Assembly (NCBI GenBank): GCA_050952725.1
Contig: JBMNLN010000001.1
Coordinates: 372,001 to 436,000, forward strand
Origin: JAQWCH01 sp050952725
GTDB taxonomy: Bacteria > Bacillota_I > Bacilli_A > RFN20 > CAG-826
DNA length: 64,000 bases
Direction: 5' to 3'
The notes below the pieces were generated by a model that searched no databases, was not told the DNA's origin, and was given only the letters and a program-made list of their open reading frames with translations. A program made the translations under genes and the position numbers. Positions 17,589-27,450 of the stretch are shown here, piece by piece (within the stretch, counting starts at the first letter, position 1; each line of letters starts with the position of its first letter).

Positions 17589-18596
17589 ATGACACGCATT
17601 AAAAGAATTCATAGAGACACATTGAGTTGCGAAGCTATCTTTAGAATTGCCCCAGATGGTCATTATTTTATTGTTTCCCAGTGTGGCGGTCCTACTGAAC
17701 CTCATCCCGATAATCGGGTCTATATTTTTCATAGTTATAACAGAGGAAGAACTTGGAGTAAGCCATATTTAGTTATCGAGGATAACGGCCTAGCCCAGTA
17801 TCAAACCGAAGTAGCAGTTATCGATGATGAAATTCTAATTTTTATGACTGAACATAATGGAAATTTCTGCAATTTTCATTCTTATGTAATTTCAAGCAAA
17901 GACAATGGGTTAACCTTTCAAAGAAAATTTAGTTTACCTCTATTAAAAGGGTTTTGTTTTATTCGCGGCATGATTAAAGTCGATGATGAATACCTTTTCC
18001 CGTATCAACATTATCCGATTTCCCAAAAAGAAAACGATTATCTGGTTGAGAATAATTTGAAAATTTGGCAAGGCGAAAACAATATTGTAGAGATGGGACT
18101 TCTTCGCACGAAAACTTTTAAGGAGTTTGAAATTTCCCAAAAACCTACAATCTTAAAATTAGAATGGAAAGACAAAAAGCGCTGGGTGTGGAGCGAACCT
18201 ACGGTTGTGCCAGTAAAAGATAAGCTGATTATGTTTCTTCGTTATGATCCGCGTGGTTATTTATTTAAATCAGAGTCCTTTGATGACGGCTATACATGGA
18301 GCGAGCCAGTACAGACCGATATTCCCAATCCTTCTAATAAACCCAAAGCGATTAAATGGGGAGAGAAAATCGTTCTATTAAATACTCCACAAAGCACAGT
18401 TGGGTTTGCTCATCGCAATCCTCTAGCGGTATGGATTTCCCAAGATGGTGAAAATTGGTATTACAAGAAGAACATCGTTAAGCGCAAGGGCTGGATTTCC
18501 TATCCAGATGGCGTAATAAAAAATAACACTCTCTTATTAGCGTTTGAATATAATCGCAAAGATATTTACTTTGTCAAAAGAAAACTACGTAAATGA
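17589..18596 (+). CDS. Cytoplasmic sialidase-fold (BNR/Asp-box) protein, putative exo-glycosidase
   Basis: Has 335 residues, with no signal peptide or membrane segment. Asp-box-like turns of a six-bladed propeller are visible: SYNRGRTWSKP near 60, SSKDNGLTFQ near 105 and SFDDGYTWSEP near 235. These place it in the sialidase superfamily, whose members cleave terminal sialic acid or related sugars, though several are lyases or of unknown activity. The catalytic arginine triad cannot be assigned with confidence. The ATG is preferred over GTG 17583 because of the promoter spacing. It ends against the stop of the AraC gene, tail to tail. With the surface BNR protein at 27451 it suggests sequential extra- and intracellular processing. 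Confidence 0.75.
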   Translation: MTRIKRIHRDTLSCEAIFRIAPDGHYFIVSQCGGPTEPHPDNRVYIFHSYNRGRTWSKPYLVIEDNGLAQYQTEVAVIDDEILIFMTEHNGNFCNFHSYVISSKDNGLTFQRKFSLPLLKGFCFIRGMIKVDDEYLFPYQHYPISQKENDYLVENNLKIWQGENNIVEMGLLRTKTFKEFEISQKPTILKLEWKDKKRWVWSEPTVVPVKDKLIMFLRYDPRGYLFKSESFDDGYTWSEPVQTDIPNPSNKPKAIKWGEKIVLLNTPQSTVGFAHRNPLAVWISQDGENWYYKKNIVKRKGWISYPDGVIKNNTLLLAFEYNRKDIYFVKRKLRK

Positions 18597-19334
18597 TTAA
18601 CCGAACAATTTTTGGCGATATTCACTCGGATACAAACCGGTTTTTGATTTGAAAAAAGCTGAAAACCGCGAACAATAATTAAAACCAAGACGGTTACTAA
18701 TATTTTCAATTGATTCATCAGTTTCTACAAGCAGGCGTTTCGCTTCATTGAGTTTTTTAGTAAGGATATAATCTTTGGGGTTTTGGCCGATTTGTTTTTT
18801 GAAGACAATACGAAAGCGATCACTGCAATAACCGACATTTTTGGCTAGTTCATTTAAATCGATTTTTGTTAAGTAGTACTCATCGATAAACTTTACGGCG
18901 CGATTAATCGCATCGATATAGGGTTTTCTTTTCGAAATTGCTTTCTCTCTTTGGATGCAGACGAGAATTTCTTTGATGTTGGCTTCAATGATTTTGTCAT
19001 AATAAACATCCTTATTAGTTTGTTCTTTCATAATGTTTTTGATTAATCGGCTTATTTCGATGTTCTCTTGGTTGGAAAAGAATAAAGGAAATTCCTCGTT
19101 AAAAGTAAAGCCAATAACATAGAGCGAGGTCCGACCATCATGACGTTCATCGTGCAAAATATAAGGCGGAAGCAAAACGAAAGAACCATCATTAAAAAGG
19201 TATTCTTGGTCGCCAATTTTGGTTTTTCCTGACCCTTTTATGTAATAAACGAATTCATAAAAACTATGAGAGTGAGGCTGTATCACCCGTCTCACCTCAT
19301 AATTTCTGGACCATGCATAGATTAACTTAATCAT
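18597..19334 (-). CDS. AraC family transcriptional regulator of the glycan island
   Basis: Has 245 residues. The N-terminal cupin-like sensing domain contains the typical HSHSFYEFVYYIKGSGK with two histidines. The C-terminal half holds two helix-turn-helix units: DLNELAKNVGYCSDRFRIVFKK, and ENISNRLGFNYCSRFSAFFK followed by TGLYPSEYR. It is divergent from the ABC permease operon and convergent with the BNR gene, so it probably senses the imported sugar and activates one or both. The ATG at 19334 is preferred to the longer frame because an extended -10 box lies 7 nt before it. The inducer is unknown. Confidence 0.88.
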   Translation of the reverse strand: MIKLIYAWSRNYEVRRVIQPHSHSFYEFVYYIKGSGKTKIGDQEYLFNDGSFVLLPPYILHDERHDGRTSLYVIGFTFNEEFPLFFSNQENIEISRLIKNIMKEQTNKDVYYDKIIEANIKEILVCIQREKAISKRKPYIDAINRAVKFIDEYYLTKIDLNELAKNVGYCSDRFRIVFKKQIGQNPKDYILTKKLNEAKRLLVETDESIENISNRLGFNYCSRFSAFFKSKTGLYPSEYRQKLFG

Positions 19335-19341
19335 CAATTTA

Positions 19342-19350
19342 ATTGTAGCA
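19342..19350 (-). promoter_or_regulatory. Extended -10 promoter of the AraC gene, leaderless spacing
   Basis: On the minus strand TGCTACAAT (19350-19342) ends 7 nt before the ATG at 19334. No Shine-Dalgarno lies between them. Confidence 0.6.
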
Positions 19351-19469
19351 AGTCCCCTTAAAAACACCACCCTCTTTCTATTTGGATTTTTTGTAAAAAT
19401 CGGAAAACAATAAAAAAGTAGCGGTTTATATTATTTAACTATTTACCTTTTTTCGTTATCTTGTAGGTG

Positions 19470-20420
19470 ATGGAAAGTGCTTACGAGATTTCAAGAGCAC
19501 CGAAAAAATCTACTGTAAAAATACAATTAGTTCTATTTTGTGCTCTTGGAATGGCCTTGCTCTTTGTATTCCACTACATTCCCATGTTTGGAGTTCTTTT
19601 ATCTTTTAAAGATGGGGATAAGCAGTTAAATATCCTGCGCATCCTATTTGATAAGAACATCCCTTGGACAATACAAAACTATTACAACCTGTTATCGAGC
19701 GAAGATTTTTGGAAAATCATGCAGAATACGGTAGGGTTAAACTTCTTGTCGTTGCTGGTTAACTTCCCCGCTCCCATCATCTTTGCATTACTTCTCAACG
19801 AGATTAGAAGTAAACGGTTAAAAAACACCGTTCAAACCATCACCACCTTTCCCCATTTTATTTCCTGGGTGATTTTCGGTGGGATTATCAACGCTTTGAC
19901 CGATATGTCGACGGGTGTAGTGAATCCGCTTTTACAATTTTTCGGCCTTATCTCCGAAAGCAGTCCTTTGGATTTAAATTTATCTCAGTATTTCTGGGGA
20001 AAAATGATTTTTACCACCTTGATTAAAAATGTCGGTTGGGGATCGATTATTTATTCAGCGGCGATTGTCGGTATTAACCCAAGTGTTTATGAAGCAGCAA
20101 GAATTGACGGGGCTAATCGCTTTGATTGTGCAGTGAGAATTACTTTACCTTTAATTTTACCGACAATTACAACCTTTTTATTGCTCAGTTTATCTAGGAT
20201 TCTAGGAAACTCTTTTGAACAATTTTACGTATTTCAGAGCGCTGCTAACTTAGATAAAAGTGAAGTTTTAGCCACTTATGTTTATTCTCAGGCGTTCTCT
20301 TATCGCAATTACTCAACTGCCGCTGCCGTTTCGTTTTTTGAAGGAGTTGTCTCGGTGCTCTTATTAACAATATCTAATCAAATCAGCAAGCGCTTGACAG
20401 GAAATAGCATTTTGAAATAA
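19470..20420 (+). CDS. Sugar ABC transporter permease (LplB/YtcP-type)
   Basis: A 316-residue inner-membrane permease of the CUT1 carbohydrate class, with about six membrane helices. The EAA loop that contacts the ATPase is YEAARIDGANRFDCAVRITLPL near 210. The N-terminal region FHYIPMFGVLLSFKDGD is typical of the LplB subgroup used for oligosaccharides. It is followed after 2 nt by the second permease and then the binding protein. The ATPase is encoded 10 kb downstream at 30822. GTG at 19467 is an alternative start. Confidence 0.9.
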   Translation: MESAYEISRAPKKSTVKIQLVLFCALGMALLFVFHYIPMFGVLLSFKDGDKQLNILRILFDKNIPWTIQNYYNLLSSEDFWKIMQNTVGLNFLSLLVNFPAPIIFALLLNEIRSKRLKNTVQTITTFPHFISWVIFGGIINALTDMSTGVVNPLLQFFGLISESSPLDLNLSQYFWGKMIFTTLIKNVGWGSIIYSAAIVGINPSVYEAARIDGANRFDCAVRITLPLILPTITTFLLLSLSRILGNSFEQFYVFQSAANLDKSEVLATYVYSQAFSYRNYSTAAAVSFFEGVVSVLLLTISNQISKRLTGNSILK

Positions 20421-20422
20421 TC

Positions 20423-21307
20423 ATGGAAATTGCACAAAAAATCAAAAAAAGACGTTGGAAGTACTCAATCAGTGATATTGTTATCATTTCCATTTTGATT
20501 TTTACCGCCTTTGTCACTATCTATCCTTTTATTTATACGGTCGCTGGCTCCTTCTCCAATGGCAAGGACTTTGATTTAGGGGGTGTGTGGCTGCTCCCGC
20601 GCGTTTGGACATTTGATAACTATAAACTGATTTTAGGCGATTCACGGTTTTGGAGATCTTTGGGAAACACTGTGCTGAGAACGATTATTGGTACGTTAAG
20701 TTCGTTGTTGGTCACTTCCATTGTGGCGTATGCGATGTCGCATCCCAAACTTCCATATAAGCGTTTCTTTAGAACTTTCATGGTAGTTTCGATGTACTTT
20801 AGCGGAGGAATTGTCCCGTTTTTCGCCTTAGTTAAATTGCTCGGTTTATATAACAATTTCTTGGTTTACATTCTTCCTTTGCTCTATTCGGTTTACAACA
20901 TGATTGTCATTTCCAATTTCTTCAAAAGTATCGATGAAGGAATTCGCGAGGCAGCGAGGATTGATGGAGCGAATGAGTTCCAAATTTGGTACAAGGTTTA
21001 TCTCCCTATTTCCATCCCAGTTTTAGTAACAGTGGGGATGTGGGTTGCCGTCACGCATTGGAACGCCTACTTAGCGACTTTACTTTATACCGATCACTCG
21101 GAAAGTTTGTGGACATTACAATACTACATTTTAACCATCGTTAAAGACGCTTCGTTACCAGAAGGAAATGTTTCATTGAATGAAAATATTACAGCGAAAA
21201 CCGTATCGTTTGCCGCAATGGTCCTCTCAATGCTGCCAATTGCACTAATCTATCCTTTCTTCAGTAAGAAATTTAATAACAGCTCAAGCGGAGCTAGTAA
21301 GGAGTAA
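20423..21307 (+). CDS. Sugar ABC transporter permease (CUT1, MalG/LplC-type)
   Basis: A 294-residue second permease of the heterodimer, with about six helices. Its EAA loop reads IREAARIDGANEFQIWYKVYLPISIPV near 175-200. The loop GGVWLLPRVWTFDNYK is typical of the LplC/YtcP branch. It has 2-nt spacing from the first permease and 2 nt to the binding protein gene, so the three are one transcript. No strong Shine-Dalgarno is seen, which suggests translation coupled to the preceding gene. Confidence 0.9.
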   Translation: MEIAQKIKKRRWKYSISDIVIISILIFTAFVTIYPFIYTVAGSFSNGKDFDLGGVWLLPRVWTFDNYKLILGDSRFWRSLGNTVLRTIIGTLSSLLVTSIVAYAMSHPKLPYKRFFRTFMVVSMYFSGGIVPFFALVKLLGLYNNFLVYILPLLYSVYNMIVISNFFKSIDEGIREAARIDGANEFQIWYKVYLPISIPVLVTVGMWVAVTHWNAYLATLLYTDHSESLWTLQYYILTIVKDASLPEGNVSLNENITAKTVSFAAMVLSMLPIALIYPFFSKKFNNSSSGASKE

Positions 21308-21309
21308 TT

Positions 21310-23235
21310 ATGAAAACAGGAAAACGCCTACTTTTAATTTTTGTAGCGGTTGCCTTTTCAACCGCCCTATTAGGTTCATGCGATAAAAACCCTTTTATCA
21401 TCGATGAAGACGGATTGAGATATGATGAATATCCAACCGATTATGATCCAGATATTGATTCTTGGGAACAAATTGATCCCGACGATGAAGATGTCGAAAT
21501 CACTTGGTGGGTTGATAATCCGGATTGGTCCTTCTACCACATTGACCGCCTCATTGAAAAGCGTACAGGTGTTAAAGTCAAATTTGAGAGTGCGTTACGA
21601 ACTGATGGAACGGAACTGGCAACGATGATTGCCGGCAAAATGAAAGATGTGATTACCATCACCGATTATGCTACGCGAACACAACTAGCCAAGGACGGTT
21701 ATGTCTATGCGCTTGATCGTTTGGCAGAATCATATGCGCCCAGTTTTTTAAAACGCGTCTCCCCTGAACAAAAAGCTCATTATACGGCAAGTGATGGTCA
21801 TTTTTATGGGGTTGCCAATAATTTTTATAACGATGCGGATATCGCTTCTTATGAAGAAATGGGCAATAAGATTTTACCCAACTATGCGATTGTGGTTCGC
21901 AAAGATATGCTAAAAGCTTATCTAGCTCATAAGAGATCAGAAAATCCAAACTTTAACGAAAACGTGGAAACCACAACCGCCGAAGGCTTTATCGAAATGG
22001 CATTATGGGTCAAACAAAACTACCATTTACCTGATTCCAATCCGACAGTTTGTATGTCGGAATTCCCAACTAAAGCGATGAATGGTTCTTTAAGCACCGG
22101 CATTTCTACATTGATGGAATATTTCAATGTTCCAAGAGAAGATGCGGATGGAAATTTGGTCTATCAATACGAAACGGATGAATTTAAAGAAGTTCTGGCT
22201 TTTATGAACCAATTATTTAATAAAAAATTATTGATTTCTGGTAATTTCTCATATTCTCGAGCCGATATTATCAGCCATATTAAAAACGGTCGTCCTTTCG
22301 CAATTATTGGCGGGATCCAAAATTACTCCACAGGATTTTCCGCTTTTAGTGCGGGGGGATATAATCCAGAAACCAAAACCTTCGCCGATGAACGCGAATA
22401 TGTTCCCATCGTGATTACCAACTCCAAAAAAGAAGCTCCTGTTCTTTGGAGTTTAGCGGGAAGAGGGTTGCGCGTCTCGATGATTACTAAAGACGCTAAA
22501 CGCGTTGATCGGATTATCAAAGTCTTTGATTATATGATGTCAGAACAAGGACAAAGAGAAGTTTACTACGGTGAAAACGAAGGTGTATATTACAACTTCA
22601 TCAAGCGCCCAGGGGAAACAGAAACGATTAATGTCCATGGAAAATCAGTCGATTATACCTATCCATACGGAAAAATTGAATGGACCAGAGCGGCTAAAGA
22701 TTTACTTGGGGCTGCTGATGGGTCTGGATGGTATCACGCTGGTATTAAGGCAATTTCGGTTCTTGCCAATCCAATGTATGTGATGCTTACTTCCGTCTAT
22801 GGAGCAGAAATGGACACCTATCAATTCTATACGCGTTATAACCAAAAATGCGCTTTGCTACCCTATACCCACTCGGCTTTGGGCTTTAAATTTGCGCTTG
22901 ATTATTCCGATCCTAAAAAATATAACGAGATGATTAATATTCAAACTAAAATTGAAGAAGCATGGATTAAATCGATTCCGCAATTAACGATGAGAGCTAA
23001 TATCGAGTCGATGTTAAACGATTATGGAACCACGCTAAGAAAAACAATAGCGCTTGGTTCGCAAAGATTGTTAGAATTCCAAAACGCATCATTTTTAGCC
23101 AACAAACAAAAAATGAATTTGGCTTTCGCATATGCTTTAAACGATTCAGAGTATGTTGCACCAGAAGTGATGCTTGAAGGCAATTACGCTTTATACAGAA
23201 AAGAAGTACCGGATTATATCGCTATTAGGGAGTAA
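21310..23235 (+). CDS. Large extracellular solute-binding lipoprotein of sugar ABC transporter
   Basis: A 641-residue lipoprotein with signal peptide and lipobox TALLGSC (Cys near 24), so it is tethered to the outer face of the membrane. The two-lobe fold of family 1 binding proteins is indicated by EITWWVDNPDWSFYHIDRL, then ITDYATRTQLAKDGYVYALD, then the domain crossover. The C-terminal lobe carries an aromatic-rich region. At about 640 residues it is larger than maltose-type proteins and resembles LplA/YtcQ-type proteins for complex oligosaccharides. AAGGAG precedes the ATG. An aspartate-rich stretch follows the lipobox as spacer. Confidence 0.88.
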   Translation: MKTGKRLLLIFVAVAFSTALLGSCDKNPFIIDEDGLRYDEYPTDYDPDIDSWEQIDPDDEDVEITWWVDNPDWSFYHIDRLIEKRTGVKVKFESALRTDGTELATMIAGKMKDVITITDYATRTQLAKDGYVYALDRLAESYAPSFLKRVSPEQKAHYTASDGHFYGVANNFYNDADIASYEEMGNKILPNYAIVVRKDMLKAYLAHKRSENPNFNENVETTTAEGFIEMALWVKQNYHLPDSNPTVCMSEFPTKAMNGSLSTGISTLMEYFNVPREDADGNLVYQYETDEFKEVLAFMNQLFNKKLLISGNFSYSRADIISHIKNGRPFAIIGGIQNYSTGFSAFSAGGYNPETKTFADEREYVPIVITNSKKEAPVLWSLAGRGLRVSMITKDAKRVDRIIKVFDYMMSEQGQREVYYGENEGVYYNFIKRPGETETINVHGKSVDYTYPYGKIEWTRAAKDLLGAADGSGWYHAGIKAISVLANPMYVMLTSVYGAEMDTYQFYTRYNQKCALLPYTHSALGFKFALDYSDPKKYNEMINIQTKIEEAWIKSIPQLTMRANIESMLNDYGTTLRKTIALGSQRLLEFQNASFLANKQKMNLAFAYALNDSEYVAPEVMLEGNYALYRKEVPDYIAIRE

Positions 23236-23240
23236 TACAT

Positions 23241-24146
23241 ATGCCATATGAAAAATTTATTGTTGACACGGATATTGGCGACGACATTGACGATGCGTAT
23301 GCATTAGTGTATTTGAGCCAAGAGATTCGCGCAAACACCCTTGGTGTTACCACGGTTTTAAAAAACGCATTACAACGCGCCAAAATCACTGCCCATCTTT
23401 TAAAACTGTTAGATTGGGATATTCCTGTTGCCGCTGGTGAAAGCCAACCTTTAAAGGCGAAAATGATGTTTTTACCCTTTGAGACTCCCTCAGATAATCC
23501 GAGTATTTCTCAATACGAAGAGGAGTTTGCCAATGAGAAAATCCTCGACCAAAACGCTGTGGATTTCATCCTCGACCAAATTAAAACCAACGAAAAACTA
23601 ACGCTGATTTGCATTGGTCCATTAACAAACATTGCCTTAGCGATCAAAAAAGACCCCAAAACCTTCAAAAAGATTAATCGCATTTTGATCATGGGGGGTT
23701 CCTTCAACACTAATTATGTGGAATGGAACGTTAAATGTGATCCTGAAGCATTCGCAATTGTTCTCAATAGCGGGGTCAAACTAGAAATGGTAGGACATGA
23801 TTTGACAAGAGATGCCTTGCTTACCCAAAAAGATGTCGACTATTTAAAAAAGTTAAACAGCCCTCCTTTGAAGTTTTTAGAGAAAATAACATCTAATTAC
23901 CTCAGATATTACAACTATACGCGTTTGCCGTGCATGCATGATCCTTTGGCGGTTTCCTTGTTGAAATATAACTTTGTCAAAATGAAACCCATGCGCGTGT
24001 GCGCAGGCATGGACGCGGATAAAAAAGGATTATGTATCATCGATGAAAAAGGAGTGCTGGTAAATGTCGCCTACAAGGCCAACCAATTCTTTTTTAGAAA
24101 ACACTTAATGAGGAAACTCAAACAAATAAACAAAATACACCAATAA
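23241..24146 (+). CDS. Nucleoside hydrolase (IunH) family protein
   Basis: A 301-residue cytoplasmic protein with the calcium-site motif FIVDTDIGDDIDDAYAL at its N-terminus and the catalytic MHDPLAV near 232, both intact. Known members hydrolyse the N-glycosidic bond of ribonucleosides. The location directly after a sugar-binding protein and before surface glycan proteins is unexpected for purine or pyrimidine salvage. It may act on another glycosylated substrate, or on nucleoside-linked sugars; this is inference. It is 5 nt after the binding-protein stop, within the same operon. Confidence 0.85.
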   Translation: MPYEKFIVDTDIGDDIDDAYALVYLSQEIRANTLGVTTVLKNALQRAKITAHLLKLLDWDIPVAAGESQPLKAKMMFLPFETPSDNPSISQYEEEFANEKILDQNAVDFILDQIKTNEKLTLICIGPLTNIALAIKKDPKTFKKINRILIMGGSFNTNYVEWNVKCDPEAFAIVLNSGVKLEMVGHDLTRDALLTQKDVDYLKKLNSPPLKFLEKITSNYLRYYNYTRLPCMHDPLAVSLLKYNFVKMKPMRVCAGMDADKKGLCIIDEKGVLVNVAYKANQFFFRKHLMRKLKQINKIHQ

Positions 24147-24214
24147 TTACACGAAAGGAGAAACTGATGCCAAAGCCAAAAACTTATCTAAATTTAGAAA
24201 AGGAGAGAAGAAAC

Positions 24215-27200
24215 ATGAAAAAGAAAAAAAGCTACTTACGATTTGTTTCATTAACAGCTGGCGTTCTCACCATGCTTGGGGCTCTTGTCCATGCGACAAT
24301 AAACCCAATGCGCACGGGAGCGCTAAGAAATTGTGAAGAAGGTATTCATATTTCGCAAATTGAGGGCTGGACTAGCGGCAATAGACATTCGGGCATTAAT
24401 TTTACATTAGATGCAGGAAGTAAAGTCACTCCCACCGCCAATACCGCCATCGTCATCGATTATGAAAACCTGGCTGTTACCGATACGTATGTCTCATTTT
24501 ATTTAAACAATTTAGCGACTACACATCGTCTTAACAGCACCAACGCCGAACCCCAAGGCGAATTGTATTTATTTAACGACCAAACCCACGTTAAAACCTA
24601 TCAGGTTTCAACGGGGACTGCGGACATCTTTGTCAAGAACACCGAAATCGGCACTTATAACAAAATGGTGATCAAGATTTCCCACTTTAATGGTGTTTAT
24701 GCTGAAGGTGTCGAAACCGATTTAACCAGTTTGTTTTACGCGACGCGGTTGAATTTATCGAAGACCGATCGAACGAAATCAGACATCAAAGGCTTGGTTA
24801 AAGGAATCTACACTTGTGAGTTTGCCGGTGTAGGTGCTCCTCTTGATTTAACAGGAGCGACCAAGATCTACACTCCTGCCGCAAACAACTTTACCTCATT
24901 AAGTGGTAATTATGATGCCTCTGCTAAATATTTAGCGCTTGAAGGCAAATACGCGGTACCAACCGACTATGAATTAAGCGATGATGGCAACGGCACCTTA
25001 TCGCTTACCGACAAAGTCTTCGTTGGCGCTAAAGTTACGCTCACAATTACTCCTAAGAGTATTTATTATGTTTTAGAAAAACTTACGGTCAATATTTCTG
25101 ATGTTACCACGGAAGTCGTCGGCAACAAATATGTCATCGAAAGTGTTCCCGAGGGCGGCTTTATGGCACATGCTAAATTTAAAGAAGCCGAGCCAGTTAA
25201 CTGCACATTAATCGATGATGGCAATGGTACATTGTCGCTGGATAAAGAAACGATTTATGCTGGTGATTCAGTTGTGATTACAATCAAACCTAACCATCAC
25301 TATGAATTAGGAAGTTTGAAGGTTGATGGCGCCGATGTCACCAACGAAGTAGTCGATGGCAAATACACTGTTGCCTCTGTTCCTTCTGGTGGTTTCACAG
25401 CCAATGTCACCTTTGACAAGGTGATTAACTTTACCGGTGAAAACGGCTGGGTAAAATTCCTCCCCTTTGCCGCTGGTGAAGATACCGTCATTACGATTGT
25501 TCCCGATGCTGGTTATGAAGTCGAAGCAGCCAAAATCGGCGGAACGCCAGTGGTTCTTAATAAGTTCAACAAATATTTGGTAACTGCGGCGGCCAAACCT
25601 TTAGAGGTGATGGCAACTTTCAAAAAAGCGACCATTTATCAAATGGATGAAGCTTCACTGTTCTCGATTAATAACCGCAAATTATGTAACACCTTTGCTT
25701 TGTGGGACTGCGTGAACGTCAAAACAGCGGTGACACTTGAAAATACAACCGAACAATTTGTCGGCTTAACCCTCAATGACCTGAATAAAGCAGTTGAGGG
25801 TACGGAAAACCTTGTTTTACAGGTTCAAAATACGGATAGCTATGCGAGGACGTTCTTTGTTGAAGTCAACGGAACTGCCGCGGATGGCTCAAAATACTTC
25901 TTATTAGACCGACTCGGCAATGTGATTCCCAAAACAGGAGAAGGAATCGAAGTTGGCACCTACGCTCGCTTTGTCAATGCCACTTTTGATTCTCAAGCCG
26001 ATATGGAAGGTTTTGCTGGACACATTATTCTCCCATTAGCGCGATATGGAGCATTAACCAAAATCGATACAATTACAGTTAGAACGGCGGTGACGAAAAC
26101 ATCGCGGGCAAGATTCAATCTCGGCTCCATCTATCTCGATACCACTCTCAACAAAGAAGTGGGATGGATTGATGAAATTTCCGAAACTAATCTCGTGTGG
26201 CGTCCAGGAGAAACGAACTGGTCAACCTATGTAACACCAGCAGCTGGTGAAGGTGAAAACCCGATTAACTACACCGAACAATATACGAGAACCAAATTCC
26301 TCGAAGCGGGAACTATGGTTTATGGTTTAAAAGACGAAGTCGTTCCAGAAAGCCCGAACTATGATACCTTCCATGGAACTTTCCCTCAAAACATGATTGG
26401 GGAAGACGGTTATGTCGATCTTAAATCCTTAGGAATTAAAGGGATTATCTTTGATGTTGTCAACGCCAATGTGGAGCAGGTTCAATTTGCCATCAGAATT
26501 GCTGGTGCGGAAAATATTTCATTGACGAATACGAGTTTACCACTATGGCAAACCTCAACTTCAGGGAATGGTCGCTTCGCTAAAGTTATTTATGATTGTG
26601 GTGTGGTCCAAAATCGCGGATCGAGATATTTGCCCTTTAGTCCTAGTCTCGATACCGTCTTTAACGGAAGTATGTACGTCCCGTTATCAACAGAAGGATT
26701 CACCAAAATCTCAAGCGATGCTGGCGACTTCCCCGAAAAAATTCAACCGGTCTTTAGAATTTTGTTCGCGGATCCCAAAGACTATTACATCGATTATGCG
26801 GCTAAGATCACTAATTATCGCTTCGTCACGGATGATACGCCCTATCAAACTAATACCGTCACCCTCATCGGCCCAGACTGCACAATCAATGCTAATGTCG
26901 GCTCCATGAGCGTGCAAAACGATGCGAATAATCACCTTTTAGATGGTACTACCTTAACCTTCGATATCGAACCAGAAACCGGTTACCATGTCGAGTCAGT
27001 TACGGCAGCGGCTGATGGAGTTGAAACCATCCTACTTCCCGATAATAACGGCAAGTATACGATCGTGGTCACCAGCGATACCGTCATCTCGGTGGTGTGT
27101 GCCCCCAATGTTTATAACATCAATTACCACTTGGACGGTGGTACCAATAGTGAAAATAACCCCGATTCCTATGAATATGGAGGGTTAGCGATTGAATTAG

Positions 27201-27445
27201 AGGATCCGACTAAGGAGGGATATCGCTTCCTCGGCTGGATTGATGAAGAAGGTGAGGAAATTACAGAAATTGATACCTTTGCTGCTAAAGACTACAACCT
27301 GACTGCTCGTTGGGAAAAGATTGCAGTAGCTGACGCTGGCCCATCTAATAAGACTACTTTAATCATCGTGGGCGCCTCGGTTGGAACGGCATTAGTAGCA
27401 GGCGGCATTGTTACCTTCTTCGTTGTTAAAAGAAAGAAAGGCTAA
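24215..27445 (+). CDS. Large surface protein A: signal peptide, novel N-terminal domain, repeats, C-terminal membrane anchor
   Basis: Has 1076 residues. A signal peptide starts at MKKKKSYLRF. A domain of about 200 residues (GWTSGNRHSGINFTLDAGSK onward) is shared with the protein at 32117. Next come repeated modules of about 76 residues, opening DGNGTLSL at about 24984 and 25218 with a weaker third copy. A middle region follows with no recognised match. Near the C-terminus is a Listeria-Bacteroides-type repeat (INYHLDGGTNS to GYRFLGWIDEEGE). It ends in a membrane helix and KRKKG, without LPXTG. A second in-frame ATG at 24167 also has a good Shine-Dalgarno. Probable glycan binding or presentation; enzymatic activity is not evident. 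Confidence 0.8.
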   Translation: MKKKKSYLRFVSLTAGVLTMLGALVHATINPMRTGALRNCEEGIHISQIEGWTSGNRHSGINFTLDAGSKVTPTANTAIVIDYENLAVTDTYVSFYLNNLATTHRLNSTNAEPQGELYLFNDQTHVKTYQVSTGTADIFVKNTEIGTYNKMVIKISHFNGVYAEGVETDLTSLFYATRLNLSKTDRTKSDIKGLVKGIYTCEFAGVGAPLDLTGATKIYTPAANNFTSLSGNYDASAKYLALEGKYAVPTDYELSDDGNGTLSLTDKVFVGAKVTLTITPKSIYYVLEKLTVNISDVTTEVVGNKYVIESVPEGGFMAHAKFKEAEPVNCTLIDDGNGTLSLDKETIYAGDSVVITIKPNHHYELGSLKVDGADVTNEVVDGKYTVASVPSGGFTANVTFDKVINFTGENGWVKFLPFAAGEDTVITIVPDAGYEVEAAKIGGTPVVLNKFNKYLVTAAAKPLEVMATFKKATIYQMDEASLFSINNRKLCNTFALWDCVNVKTAVTLENTTEQFVGLTLNDLNKAVEGTENLVLQVQNTDSYARTFFVEVNGTAADGSKYFLLDRLGNVIPKTGEGIEVGTYARFVNATFDSQADMEGFAGHIILPLARYGALTKIDTITVRTAVTKTSRARFNLGSIYLDTTLNKEVGWIDEISETNLVWRPGETNWSTYVTPAAGEGENPINYTEQYTRTKFLEAGTMVYGLKDEVVPESPNYDTFHGTFPQNMIGEDGYVDLKSLGIKGIIFDVVNANVEQVQFAIRIAGAENISLTNTSLPLWQTSTSGNGRFAKVIYDCGVVQNRGSRYLPFSPSLDTVFNGSMYVPLSTEGFTKISSDAGDFPEKIQPVFRILFADPKDYYIDYAAKITNYRFVTDDTPYQTNTVTLIGPDCTINANVGSMSVQNDANNHLLDGTTLTFDIEPETGYHVESVTAAADGVETILLPDNNGKYTIVVTSDTVISVVCAPNVYNINYHLDGGTNSENNPDSYEYGGLAIELEDPTKEGYRFLGWIDEEGEEITEIDTFAAKDYNLTARWEKIAVADAGPSNKTTLIIVGASVGTALVAGGIVTFFVVKRKKG

Positions 27446-27450
27446 GTAGT

